This document shows positions 1-10,303 of a DNA stretch of 10,303 nucleotides, one piece after another. The translations under genes were made by a program, and so were the position numbers. Numbering within the stretch: the first letter of the stretch is position 1; each line of letters starts with the position of its first letter. The notes beneath the pieces are model-generated. The model ran no database searches. It was not told the DNA's origin and saw only the letters and a program-made list of their open reading frames with translations. Origin of the DNA: Verrucomicrobiota bacterium (lineage in GTDB: Bacteria > Verrucomicrobiota > Verrucomicrobiia > Verrucomicrobiales > DEV007); the NCBI GenBank assembly GCA_020629815.1, contig JAHDCN010000089.1, positions 1 to 10,303 on the forward strand, written 5' to 3'.

Positions 1-1554
1 GAAGAGGTGGAGGAAGAGGAGGTCGAAGAAGATAAGCTCCAGGACCGTCCGCCGGTGGTTACTTTCATGGGCCATGTGGACCATGGAAAAACCTCTCTTC
101 TTGATTCTTTCCGCGGATCGCGCGTTGTGAACGGTGAGGCCGGTGGGATTACCCAGCACGTTGGGGCTTATCAGGTGGAGAAAAACGGCAAGGCCGTCAC
201 TTTTATCGATACTCCGGGCCACGCTGCGTTTTCCGAAATGCGGGCTCGCGGTGCAAATGTGACCGACATTGTGGTTCTCGTAGTTGCAGCAGACGATGGT
301 CTGATGCCAACTACCTATGAGGCGATCGATCACTGTCGCGCCGCTGATGTTTCAATCATTGTTGCCATCAACAAGGTCGATCTGGATCGCGCTGATGTGA
401 ACAAGGTCAAAGGTCAGCTGCAGGAAAATGACCTGTCGCCGGAAGACTGGGGCGGTAGCACTCTGTGTGTGGAAGTTTCGGCGAAAGAAGGAACCGGTCT
501 GGATGACCTGTTCGAAACGATTTTGCTTCAGGCGGAAATCATGGAGCTGAAGGCAAACTCCGATGGACCGGCCCGGGCTACGATTATTGAAGCCCGATCA
601 GAAGCCGGTAAGGGGCCTTCCGCGATCGGCATCGTGCAAAGTGGCACGATGAATGTGGGCACTGCCTTCATTTGCGGGAATCAGTATGGTAAGGCAAAAG
701 CTTTGATCAATGATCTGGGTGAGCGCCTGAAAACTGCCGGTCCGGCTACGCCAGTGGAGATCGTCGGATTTTCCGGTGTCCCGAATGTGGGTGATGAGCT
801 GATCGAAATGGATTCCGAAAGGAAGGCCAAGAAGCTCAGTTCCGAGCGTTTGGATCAGGAGCGACGTGAGCAGCTTTCTCCTCAAAAAGAGGAATCGAAG
901 TCAGCATTGGAAACGCTTTTTGCCAACATTGAGGAAGGCAATAAAAAGGTTCTCAAGCTGATCGTCAAAGCGGACGTTCAGGGCTCACTGCAGGCGATTG
1001 AAAATTCTCTCAGTGAAATTGAGAGTGCCAAGATCAGTCTGGAAATCATCCGTAAAGGGGTGGGCCCTGTGACGGAGGCCGATGGCTTGCTGGCAACAGC
1101 TTCCGATGCGATTTTGATCGGCTTTAACACCAAGGTGGAAAGCAAAGCTCAGGCTTTGATCAAGCGCGAGGGCGTGCAGGTGAAGCTGTTCTCCGTGATT
1201 TACGAGCTGCTCGATCAGGTCAAAGAAGCGATGATCGGTGAGCTCGACCCGGAGACTCGCGAGAATATCATTGGCCATGCCAAGGTGCTGGAAGTGTTCA
1301 AGCTGTCCTCTGGAAAAGTGGGTGGCTGTATGGTCACTGATGGTCGCCTGGCCCGGACTGCCCGTGCCCGTGTGATTCGGGATGGTGTGCCAGTTTATGA
1401 TGGCGGATTTTCCACTCTCCGTCGTTTCAAAGACGATGTGAAGGAAGTGAAAAACGGCCTCGAGTGTGGTGTGAAGCTGGGCAAGTTCAACGACTACTTA
1501 AAGGACGACGTCATCGAGTGTTACGAGCTGGAGAAACTTGATTTAGAGCTGTAA
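1..1554 (+). CDS. infB: Translation initiation factor IF2 (3' part; start lies outside the window)
   Basis: IF2 is the cytoplasmic GTPase that places initiator fMet-tRNA on the 30S subunit and promotes joining of the 50S. The frame is open from base 1, so the N-terminal part is missing; a GTG at 7 is internal and not the true start. Numbering from base 1, a Glu-rich linker (1-12) leads into the G domain: G1 GHVDHGKT at 24-31, the G2 Thr at 51 in GGITQH, G3 DTPGH at 70-74, G4 NKVD at 124-127 and G5 SAK at 160-162. The beta-barrel domain II follows. The IF2 domain III starts near [13 protein letters not shown] at 317, and the fMet-tRNA-binding C2 barrel ends the protein. All GTPase residues are intact. 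The stop TAA is 24 bp before rbfA, the usual operon partner. Confidence 0.98.
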   Translation, partial: EEVEEEEVEEDKLQDRPPVVTFMGHVDHGKTSLLDSFRGSRVVNGEAGGITQHVGAYQVEKNGKAVTFIDTPGHAAFSEMRARGANVTDIVVLVVAADDGLMPTTYEAIDHCRAADVSIIVAINKVDLDRADVNKVKGQLQENDLSPEDWGGSTLCVEVSAKEGTGLDDLFETILLQAEIMELKANSDGPARATIIEARSEAGKGPSAIGIVQSGTMNVGTAFICGNQYGKAKALINDLGERLKTAGPATPVEIVGFSGVPNVGDELIEMDSERKAKKLSSERLDQERREQLSPQKEESKSALETLFANIEEGNKKVLKLIVKADVQGSLQAIENSLSEIESAKISLEIIRKGVGPVTEADGLLATASDAILIGFNTKVESKAQALIKREGVQVKLFSVIYELLDQVKEAMIGELDPETRENIIGHAKVLEVFKLSSGKVGGCMVTDGRLARTARARVIRDGVPVYDGGFSTLRRFKDDVKEVKNGLECGVKLGKFNDYLKDDVIECYELEKLDLEL

Positions 1555-1578
1555 TTCCATTGGAGAGGAGAGCGGGGT

Positions 1579-1941
1579 ATGAGTGAGCGGATGGCCAGAG
1601 TAGGCGAACTCCTGAAGCGGGAGATCGGCAGCTGTATCGAGCGAAATTTTGAGTTTCGGGAAGCGTTGGTTACCGTCCATGCCGTGGATGTGGCTCCCAA
1701 CCTGCGCAGCGCAAATGTGTTTGTCGGCATTATCGGGGAAGAGCAGCAGAAGGAGAAAGTCCTCGAAGAGCTGAACAAGCGCCGGGGAATGATTCAGACC
1801 CAGGTCTTCAAACGAGTGACTCTTAAATACTCGCCCCAACTGACTTTTTTGGAGGATAACTCCGTGGAACGTGGAGTTCGACTGGTGAACATCCTTGATG
1901 AAATCGAAGTGCCCGAAGATCTGGATGAAAATCCGGGTTAA
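1579..1941 (+). CDS. rbfA: 30S ribosome-binding factor RbfA
   Basis: RbfA is a small single-KH-domain protein that binds the immature 30S subunit near the 5' end of 16S rRNA. It helps late processing and cold adaptation. The 120-residue product has the normal family length. Family features are the N-terminal helix MSERMARVGELLKREI, the central strand LRSANVFVG around residues 42-50, and the C-terminal signature YSPQLTFLEDNSVERGVRL, where the conserved Pro-x-Leu-x-Phe precedes the acidic turn. A strong Shine-Dalgarno (GGAGAGGAG, 1562-1570) lies 8 bp before ATG 1579, which fixes the start. It sits 24 bp after infB, the classic order, and is probably cotranscribed. Its TAA stop overlaps the palindrome GGGTTAACCC (1935-1944) that opens the repeat array before nrnA. 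Confidence 0.96.
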   Translation: MSERMARVGELLKREIGSCIERNFEFREALVTVHAVDVAPNLRSANVFVGIIGEEQQKEKVLEELNKRRGMIQTQVFKRVTLKYSPQLTFLEDNSVERGVRLVNILDEIEVPEDLDENPG

Positions 1942-1997
1942 CCCTGTTGGGTCAGTGACCTAACCCTGTTAGGTCGAGCACCATACCCTGTTAGGTC
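1941..1997 (+). repeat. Three tandem 13-bp repeats with exact 22-bp period
   Basis: ACCCTGTTRGGTC occurs at 1941-1953 (R=G), 1963-1975 (R=A) and 1985-1997 (R=A). The copies start exactly 22 bp apart, about two helical turns, with unrelated 9-bp spacers (AGTGACCTA and GAGCACCAT). The first copy shares the last base of the rbfA stop codon and the third abuts the nrnA ATG, so the array fills the whole gap between the genes. I saw no other copy in the window. It could be an operator or iteron-like protein-binding array, an RNA regulatory element, or a small variable-number repeat. The sequence alone does not decide. Confidence 0.9.
1946..1975 (+). promoter_or_regulatory. Overlapping competing inverted repeats (possible operator or RNA switch)
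   Basis: The segment GACCTAAC (1957-1964) is perfectly complementary to GTTAGGTC (1968-1975) across a 3-base gap. It can also pair with GTTGGGTC (1946-1953) across the 3-base gap AGT, with one G-U pair. The same segment could also reach GTTAGGTC of the third repeat (1990-1997), just before the nrnA start. Only one pairing can exist at a time. As DNA this is a dense palindromic site; as RNA it offers alternative hairpins. Function is inferred, and no known riboswitch class is recognised. Confidence 0.5.
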
Positions 1998-3005
1998 ATG
2001 GACAAAAAGGCGGTAATTGCGGTGATCAGCGGGAAGATTGACGAGGCGGAGCGCATTTTAGTCATTTCTCACGACCGCCCGGATGGCGATGCGATCGGCT
2101 CGTCGGTTGCGCTGGGGCAGTTGCTCAGTTCTGTGGGTAAAAAGGTTGTTGTGGTGAACAACGATGAGGTGCCGGAGTCGCTACAGTTTCTTCCCGGAAG
2201 CGAGGAAATCCAGCAGCCGAAGGATGCAGAAACGGCAGCCGATTTGCTGGTCGTTTGTGATGCCGCTGGAGTTGACCGGATTCATGAATCGGTATGGGCT
2301 GCAGTCCGCCAGGGAAATGGTGGTGAGTTACCGTTCATTGTGAATATCGACCATCATGTGAGCAACACAGCTTTTGGATCGATCAATTACATTGATTCTG
2401 ATTCCCCGGCGACCGGCGAAATCGTCTGTGAAATCGCGCAGGAGTTGGGATGGGAGATCACTCGCGAGATTGCCGATAATCTGTATGCCGCGATCTCGAC
2501 CGATACCGGAAGTTTTCGCTACCCGAATACGACGGCCCGGACTTATCGAATCGTCGCGCAATTGGTTGAGGCCGGTGCGGAAGTCGGGCGGCTCAATCAG
2601 TTGCTGTATGAGAGCTATCCACAGCGGCGGGTGCTTGCCTTGCGTCGGCTCCTGCAGGATATGCAGATCGACTTCGACTCGCGTTGCGCCAGTGTCACGC
2701 TGCCGCTGAGTGTGACCAAAGAGCTGGGACTGCAACTGGGTGATACCGAGGGAATCATCGACACCATTCGAGCGATTGATTCGGTCATTGTGGCAATCTT
2801 TTTCGAAGAATTGCCCGATGGGAAAATTCGAGTCAGCTCCCGGTCTAAACAGAATGAGGTCAGTGTTGGCGAAATCTGCGCGAAGTTCGGTGGTGGCGGC
2901 CATACCTTGGCGGCCGGCACCCGGATTAAGGGACCAATGGAAACGGCCAAGCAAGCCTTTCTGGCTGAAGTCGAAAAGGCGCTGCAGTCCGCCGGTGTGA
3001 TTTGA
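1998..3005 (+). CDS. nrnA: Bifunctional oligoribonuclease/pAp phosphatase, DHH family (NrnA-like)
   Basis: NrnA-type enzymes degrade 2-5-nt nanoRNAs and dephosphorylate pAp to AMP in the cytoplasm, using Mn-dependent DHH chemistry. The 335-residue length is typical. The N-terminal DHH domain shows HDRPDGDAIGS (metal-binding His25, Asp29, Asp31), Asp88 in VVCDAAG and the DHH signature IDHHVSN at 117-123. A linker leads to the C-terminal DHHA1 substrate-binding domain with GGGGH at 298-302. All expected metal ligands appear present. Between an in-frame TGA at 1956 and ATG 1998 there is no other start codon, so the start is firm. It has no Shine-Dalgarno, because the third 13-bp repeat directly touches the ATG. 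CATACC (1982-1987) can fold onto GGTcATG (1994-2000) and hide the start codon. The order infB-rbfA-nrnA is common in bacteria. Confidence 0.93.
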   Translation: MDKKAVIAVISGKIDEAERILVISHDRPDGDAIGSSVALGQLLSSVGKKVVVVNNDEVPESLQFLPGSEEIQQPKDAETAADLLVVCDAAGVDRIHESVWAAVRQGNGGELPFIVNIDHHVSNTAFGSINYIDSDSPATGEIVCEIAQELGWEITREIADNLYAAISTDTGSFRYPNTTARTYRIVAQLVEAGAEVGRLNQLLYESYPQRRVLALRRLLQDMQIDFDSRCASVTLPLSVTKELGLQLGDTEGIIDTIRAIDSVIVAIFFEELPDGKIRVSSRSKQNEVSVGEICAKFGGGGHTLAAGTRIKGPMETAKQAFLAEVEKALQSAGVI

Positions 3006-3046
3006 ATTTTCTTGATGTAGGTAGGCCTTGTCTGCCACACTGAGGA

Positions 3047-3556
3047 ATGAAATCCCTTTCCTTGCTGCTTTTCAGCGCGTTGCTGTCGTCCACCGCTTTC
3101 GCGCAGAAACCTTTTTCAGAGCACGAGTATTTCTCTCAGGCAATCGGGAAGTGGAAAAGCAAAGGTGACCTGGTTGCAGCCGACGGCAACACGGTTCCGG
3201 TTTCAGAGGAATTGGAAAGCAAGATCACAGAGGACGGAACTTTTGTGATTGAGGGCAGCCGCAACATGAATGGTCAGGAGCAGGACTTCCGCTGGGTGTT
3301 TTCCTTTAACGAATCAACTGATCTGTTTGAGTGTGATTATCATCATACCGGCATGGAGAATCCTGTAAGGATGGAAGTTTCTGTGGTTGGTAAAAAGATC
3401 GAGATGAGAGCTCCCCTGGGAAATTCCGGCAATGAGCTGGTGGTGAGTCATGAGCTGACCGATGCCGATACGGTGGATGGATATGTGCTGCTGCAATCCG
3501 TTGATGGGCAGTCTCTGTTGGAGGGGAAAATTGTCTACAAACGGGAGGCGGAGTAA
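3047..3556 (+). CDS. Secreted lipocalin-like (possibly DUF1579-type) protein of unknown function
   Basis: The 169-residue product begins with a clear Sec signal peptide: Lys2, the hydrophobic stretch LSLLLFSALLSS, and a cleavage site after AFA at residue 19. The mature part of about 150 residues is rich in alternating beta-strand pattern and has a GKW motif at 34-36 near its start, as in lipocalin-like and DUF1579-type barrels (G-x-W). There are no membrane helices or catalytic motifs. Its single cysteine (in LFECDYHH, about residue 95) rules out an internal disulfide. The gene lies 41 bp after nrnA and 3 bp before a membrane protein gene, to which it is probably translationally coupled. GAGGA sits almost against the ATG, so the ribosome-binding site is not ideal. 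The family assignment rests on general pattern and is tentative; the periplasmic or outer-membrane location is inferred. Confidence 0.8.
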   Translation: MKSLSLLLFSALLSSTAFAQKPFSEHEYFSQAIGKWKSKGDLVAADGNTVPVSEELESKITEDGTFVIEGSRNMNGQEQDFRWVFSFNESTDLFECDYHHTGMENPVRMEVSVVGKKIEMRAPLGNSGNELVVSHELTDADTVDGYVLLQSVDGQSLLEGKIVYKREAE

Positions 3557-3559
3557 AAG

Positions 3560-4138
3560 ATGAAGCGGCCTCTGAATCTGGTAATTTGTCTGCTGATCCC
3601 GTTTGTGATTTTTGTGGCGGGACTGGTCTTTGGCGCTGTCCGCGTGGTGAAGGCCTTGCCGGAACTGACTGCCGAGGCGGCGAGGGGAGTGATGCCCGGA
3701 GTGATCGAATTTTCTATCGCTGAGCCGGGCCGATACACAGTGTGGCTGCATACCGTCACCAACTTCGAAGGCAAGGCTTATGAGCACGAAGACCGTTTGC
3801 CAGCAGGCGGAGAGGTTCTGATTTACAATAAAGAAAGTGGGTCTGCTTTGGATCTGTATCAGGGCTTGAACGCGACAAAAACCATTAATCGTGATTCCGC
3901 CGTAGCAATCGGTGCATTTGAAACAGCTCAGCCAAATCAAGTGCTTGAGATACGATCCAGTGGAATTTCCGATCCACTTGTCGTCAGCGTGGCCCCGGGA
4001 AAAATGCGCGATGTCTTTGGTTTGGTGATGCAGGCTTTGGGGATTCTTTGCATTACGCTGCTGGTTGCGATTGTTACGCTCATTCTCTTATTGCACCGTC
4101 GCCAGAAGCAACTGCGCGAGCTTTCCGAGGTGGTTTGA
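3560..4138 (+). CDS. Two-helix membrane protein with periplasmic beta-rich domain, unknown function
   Basis: The 192-residue protein has a transmembrane helix at about 5-27 (after MKRP) and a second at about 154-178, followed by a basic cytoplasmic tail (HRRQKQLREL). About 125 residues lie between them, presumably in the periplasm. They contain a beta-sandwich-like stretch starting FSIAEPGRYTVWLH, resembling the 'F-x-x-x-x-PG-x-Y-x-V' edge of jelly-roll or Ig-like domains. I recognise no named family. The ATG is 3 bp after the stop of the secreted lipocalin-like gene. GGAG (3550-3553) overlaps the end of that gene and serves as ribosome-binding site, so the two are very likely coexpressed. 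They may work together at the envelope, but no activity can be read from the sequence. Confidence 0.85.
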   Translation: MKRPLNLVICLLIPFVIFVAGLVFGAVRVVKALPELTAEAARGVMPGVIEFSIAEPGRYTVWLHTVTNFEGKAYEHEDRLPAGGEVLIYNKESGSALDLYQGLNATKTINRDSAVAIGAFETAQPNQVLEIRSSGISDPLVVSVAPGKMRDVFGLVMQALGILCITLLVAIVTLILLLHRRQKQLRELSEVV

Positions 4139-4158
4139 GGTGACGGCTGCGGGTATAG

Positions 4159-4189
4159 TCGAAATCGTGGAATTTCGATTTGTGTTTTC
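4159..4189 (+). terminator. Weak intrinsic-terminator-like hairpin before the tRNA
   Basis: TCGAAAT (4159-4165) and ATTTCGA (4172-4178) form a perfect 7-bp stem with a 6-base loop, followed by the T-rich run TTTGTGTTTT. The position, 20 bp after the membrane protein stop and 37 bp before the tRNA, suits the end of the infB-to-membrane-protein transcript. The stem is short and AT-rich and the T tract is interrupted, so efficiency would be low. Confidence 0.4.
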
Positions 4190-4225
4190 GTCATTGGGTG
4201 GTTTACTTGCGCCTCGCTGCTTGAT

Positions 4226-4309
4226 GCTCACGTGGCGGAACTGGTAGACGCGCTAGATTCAGGTTCTAGTGGTAGCAATACCGTGGAGGTTCGAGTCCTC
4301 TCGTGAGCA
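4226..4309 (+). tRNA. tRNA-Leu, anticodon CAG
   Basis: A full class II tRNA can be folded. The acceptor stem is GCTCACG (4226-4232) with CGTGAGC (4302-4308) and discriminator A at 4309. The D arm (GCG/CGC around AACTGGTAGA) has the pattern typical of bacterial tRNA-Leu. The anticodon stem CTAGA/TCTAG encloses the loop TTCAGGT with anticodon CAG at 4260-4262, reading CUG codons. A long variable arm (GGT..ACC) and a T arm with TTCGAGT complete it. The 3' CCA is not encoded (the next bases are CTT), so it must be added by the CCA-adding enzyme. A run of six T follows at 4311-4316. Confidence 0.97.
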
Positions 4310-4325
4310 CTTTTTTCTTCTCGCT

Positions 4326-5024
4326 TTGAAACCGGAAGCCGATCAGGATCAGAATCCGCGTTACGTTCACGACGCGTTTTCCCGTATTGCTTCCCGCTAC
4401 GTGCTGACCAACCACTTATTGAGTGGGGGAATTGACATCGTCTGGAGGAAGCGGGTTGCCCGTCTGGTTAAAGAGGAAAACCCGCAGAACATTCTCGATG
4501 TCGCAACCGGAAGCGGAGATCTGGCTGCTGAGATTCAGAAGGCCTGTCCGGATGCAACCGTCGTCGGTGCCGATTTCTGCCAGCCAATGTTGGAGAATGC
4601 GCGGAAGCGAAATCTCGAACACCTGATCGTTGCCAACGGAATGGAGCTTCCGTTTTCCGCCGATTCCTTTGATGTGATCACCATCGGATACGGTCTGCGA
4701 AATATGGAAAACTGGGCCGCGGCGCTGCAGGAGTTTTCCCGCGTGCTCAAACCCGGGGGGAAATTGGTGATTCTCGACTTTTCGCTGCCTACAAATCCGG
4801 TTCTGCGTTTTCTGTATCGCGGCTATTTGCACCGGGTTCTGCCCGTTTTTGCGGGTATGCTTACCGGAAGTGCAGACGCCTATCGCTACCTCGGAGATTC
4901 GATTGAGCGGTTTCCTGCTGGAGGTGATATGGGTAACCTTCTGGAAGAGAATGGGTTTTGCAGGTTTGAAGCGTTTCCCTTGTTCGGGGGAGTCAGCTCG
5001 ATTTACAGCGTTTTTCGCGCATAA
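4326..5024 (+). CDS. menG: Demethylmenaquinone/ubiquinone C-methyltransferase MenG/UbiE
   Basis: The enzyme transfers a methyl group from SAM to the quinone ring, the last step of menaquinone synthesis (in UbiE, also a ubiquinone step), in the cytoplasm at the membrane face. The family hallmarks are the N-terminal YVHDAFSRIASRY and LLSGGID, SAM motif I LDVATGSGDL at residues 57-66, and GADFCQPML. These are followed by the stretch IGYGLRNMENW through EFSRVLKPGG to ILDFSLP, and the C-terminal FGGVSSIYSVFRA. The frame is open upstream to GTG 4269 inside the tRNA gene, but family alignment and the tRNA boundary favour TTG 4326, giving 232 residues, close to the usual 230-250. No clear Shine-Dalgarno precedes it. 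The usual Asp after RY is Val here. I infer menaquinone use because no ubiquinone genes are seen. Confidence 0.93.
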   Translation: MKPEADQDQNPRYVHDAFSRIASRYVLTNHLLSGGIDIVWRKRVARLVKEENPQNILDVATGSGDLAAEIQKACPDATVVGADFCQPMLENARKRNLEHLIVANGMELPFSADSFDVITIGYGLRNMENWAAALQEFSRVLKPGGKLVILDFSLPTNPVLRFLYRGYLHRVLPVFAGMLTGSADAYRYLGDSIERFPAGGDMGNLLEENGFCRFEAFPLFGGVSSIYSVFRA

Positions 5025-5124
5025 ATCGGTAAAATTATTTCGGAAAACCGTCACAACATTCTTTTGGGTGACAATCATTCGTGAAAGTTACTCCAAATTT
5101 ACGTGAAATTTCCTTTTACAAATC

Positions 5125-5210
5125 CCTCAGATTCTGCCATTCCATTGGTTTCGGAATCCTGTTTTGCAGGTAATTCCGAAAAGCAGAATGGGGGAGGTGT
5201 AGCCTTCTCC
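5125..5210 (+). promoter_or_regulatory. Structured 5' leader candidate upstream of the exoprotein gene
   Basis: Two adjoining hairpins fit the sequence. In the first, ATTCTGC (5131-5137) pairs with GCAGAAT (5183-5189). Inside it, TTTCGGAAT (5149-5157) pairs with ATTCCGAAA (5173-5181), and CCTG (5158-5161) pairs with CAGG (5167-5170) around a TTTTG loop, with a TA bulge. An 11-base one-sided internal loop separates the outer and inner stems. The second is GGGGGAGG (5190-5197) with CCTTCTCC (5203-5210) around TGTAG, 8 pairs with two G-U. CCTC (5125-5128) could instead pair with GAGG (5194-5197), competing with the second hairpin. There is no terminator T run. No known riboswitch consensus is recognised; a role in expression of the downstream gene is inferred. 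Confidence 0.5.
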
Positions 5211-5235
5211 TTCTAATTGCGTACCACCACATACT

Positions 5236-10303
<5,068 letters not shown>

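Noticed and set aside
1941..1997. The three short repeats as a CRISPR array
   Set aside because: Units of 13 bp with 9-bp spacers are far below CRISPR sizes, and no cas genes are nearby.
3020..3036. Hairpin GGTAG/CTGCC after nrnA as a terminator
   Set aside because: Only 5 bp with a wobble and no T tract; the next gene starts 10 bases later.
2328..3038. 236-codon open frame on the - strand
   Set aside because: It is antisense to nrnA, whose DHH and DHHA1 motifs are intact on the + strand; the - strand product matches no family.
4130..4159. TATAGT (4154-4159) as a -10 box for the tRNA
   Set aside because: No convincing -35 element at proper spacing, and it overlaps the terminator-like hairpin; the tRNA start is more than 60 bases downstream.
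5027..5050. Possible menG terminator (CGGT...ACCG, or CGGAAAACCG)
   Set aside because: Stems of 3-4 bp and no T run after them; too weak to call.

Overview
The window comes from a Gram-negative bacterium. The signs are a two-partner-secretion-type exoprotein, Sec signal peptides, and a UbiE/MenG quinone methyltransferase. The gene order infB-rbfA-DHH phosphoesterase, the frequent lack of Shine-Dalgarno sequences, and the giant glycine-rich repeat protein would fit a Verrucomicrobiota-like organism (Opitutae style). That placement is an inference from general features, not a phylogenetic result.

Left part (1-4138), all on the + strand: the 3' part of infB (translation initiation factor IF2), rbfA (30S maturation), an array of three 22-bp-period repeats with competing palindromes, nrnA (DHH/DHHA1 phosphoesterase for nanoRNA and pAp), a small secreted lipocalin-like protein, and a two-helix membrane protein 3 bp behind it. 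The first three form a conserved translation and RNA-turnover cluster. The last two look like an uncharacterised envelope pair.

Middle (4139-5235): a weak terminator-like hairpin, a tRNA-Leu(CAG) gene without encoded CCA, and menG/ubiE. The menG reading frame is open back into the tRNA, but its real start is most likely TTG 4326. A 211-bp gap follows, whose second half (5125-5210) folds into two adjacent hairpins and looks like a structured mRNA leader.

Right part (5236-10303): one continuous open frame of at least 1689 codons, with no stop before the window ends. It encodes a filamentous-haemagglutinin-type (TpsA) exoprotein: signal peptide, TPS domain with NPNGI, a glycine-rich beta-helix region, then about 18 copies of a module centred on (Y/F)AQIGHGG spaced 36-79 residues apart. 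It ends in a run of 25 prolines encoded by a C tract that includes 46 consecutive C. The window stops inside this homopolymer, so the C-terminus is unknown and the tract length may be an assembly artefact.

The most interesting items are the IGHGG module array with its possible histidine ladder, the switch-like repeat array before nrnA, the structured leader before the exoprotein, and the poly-C tract.
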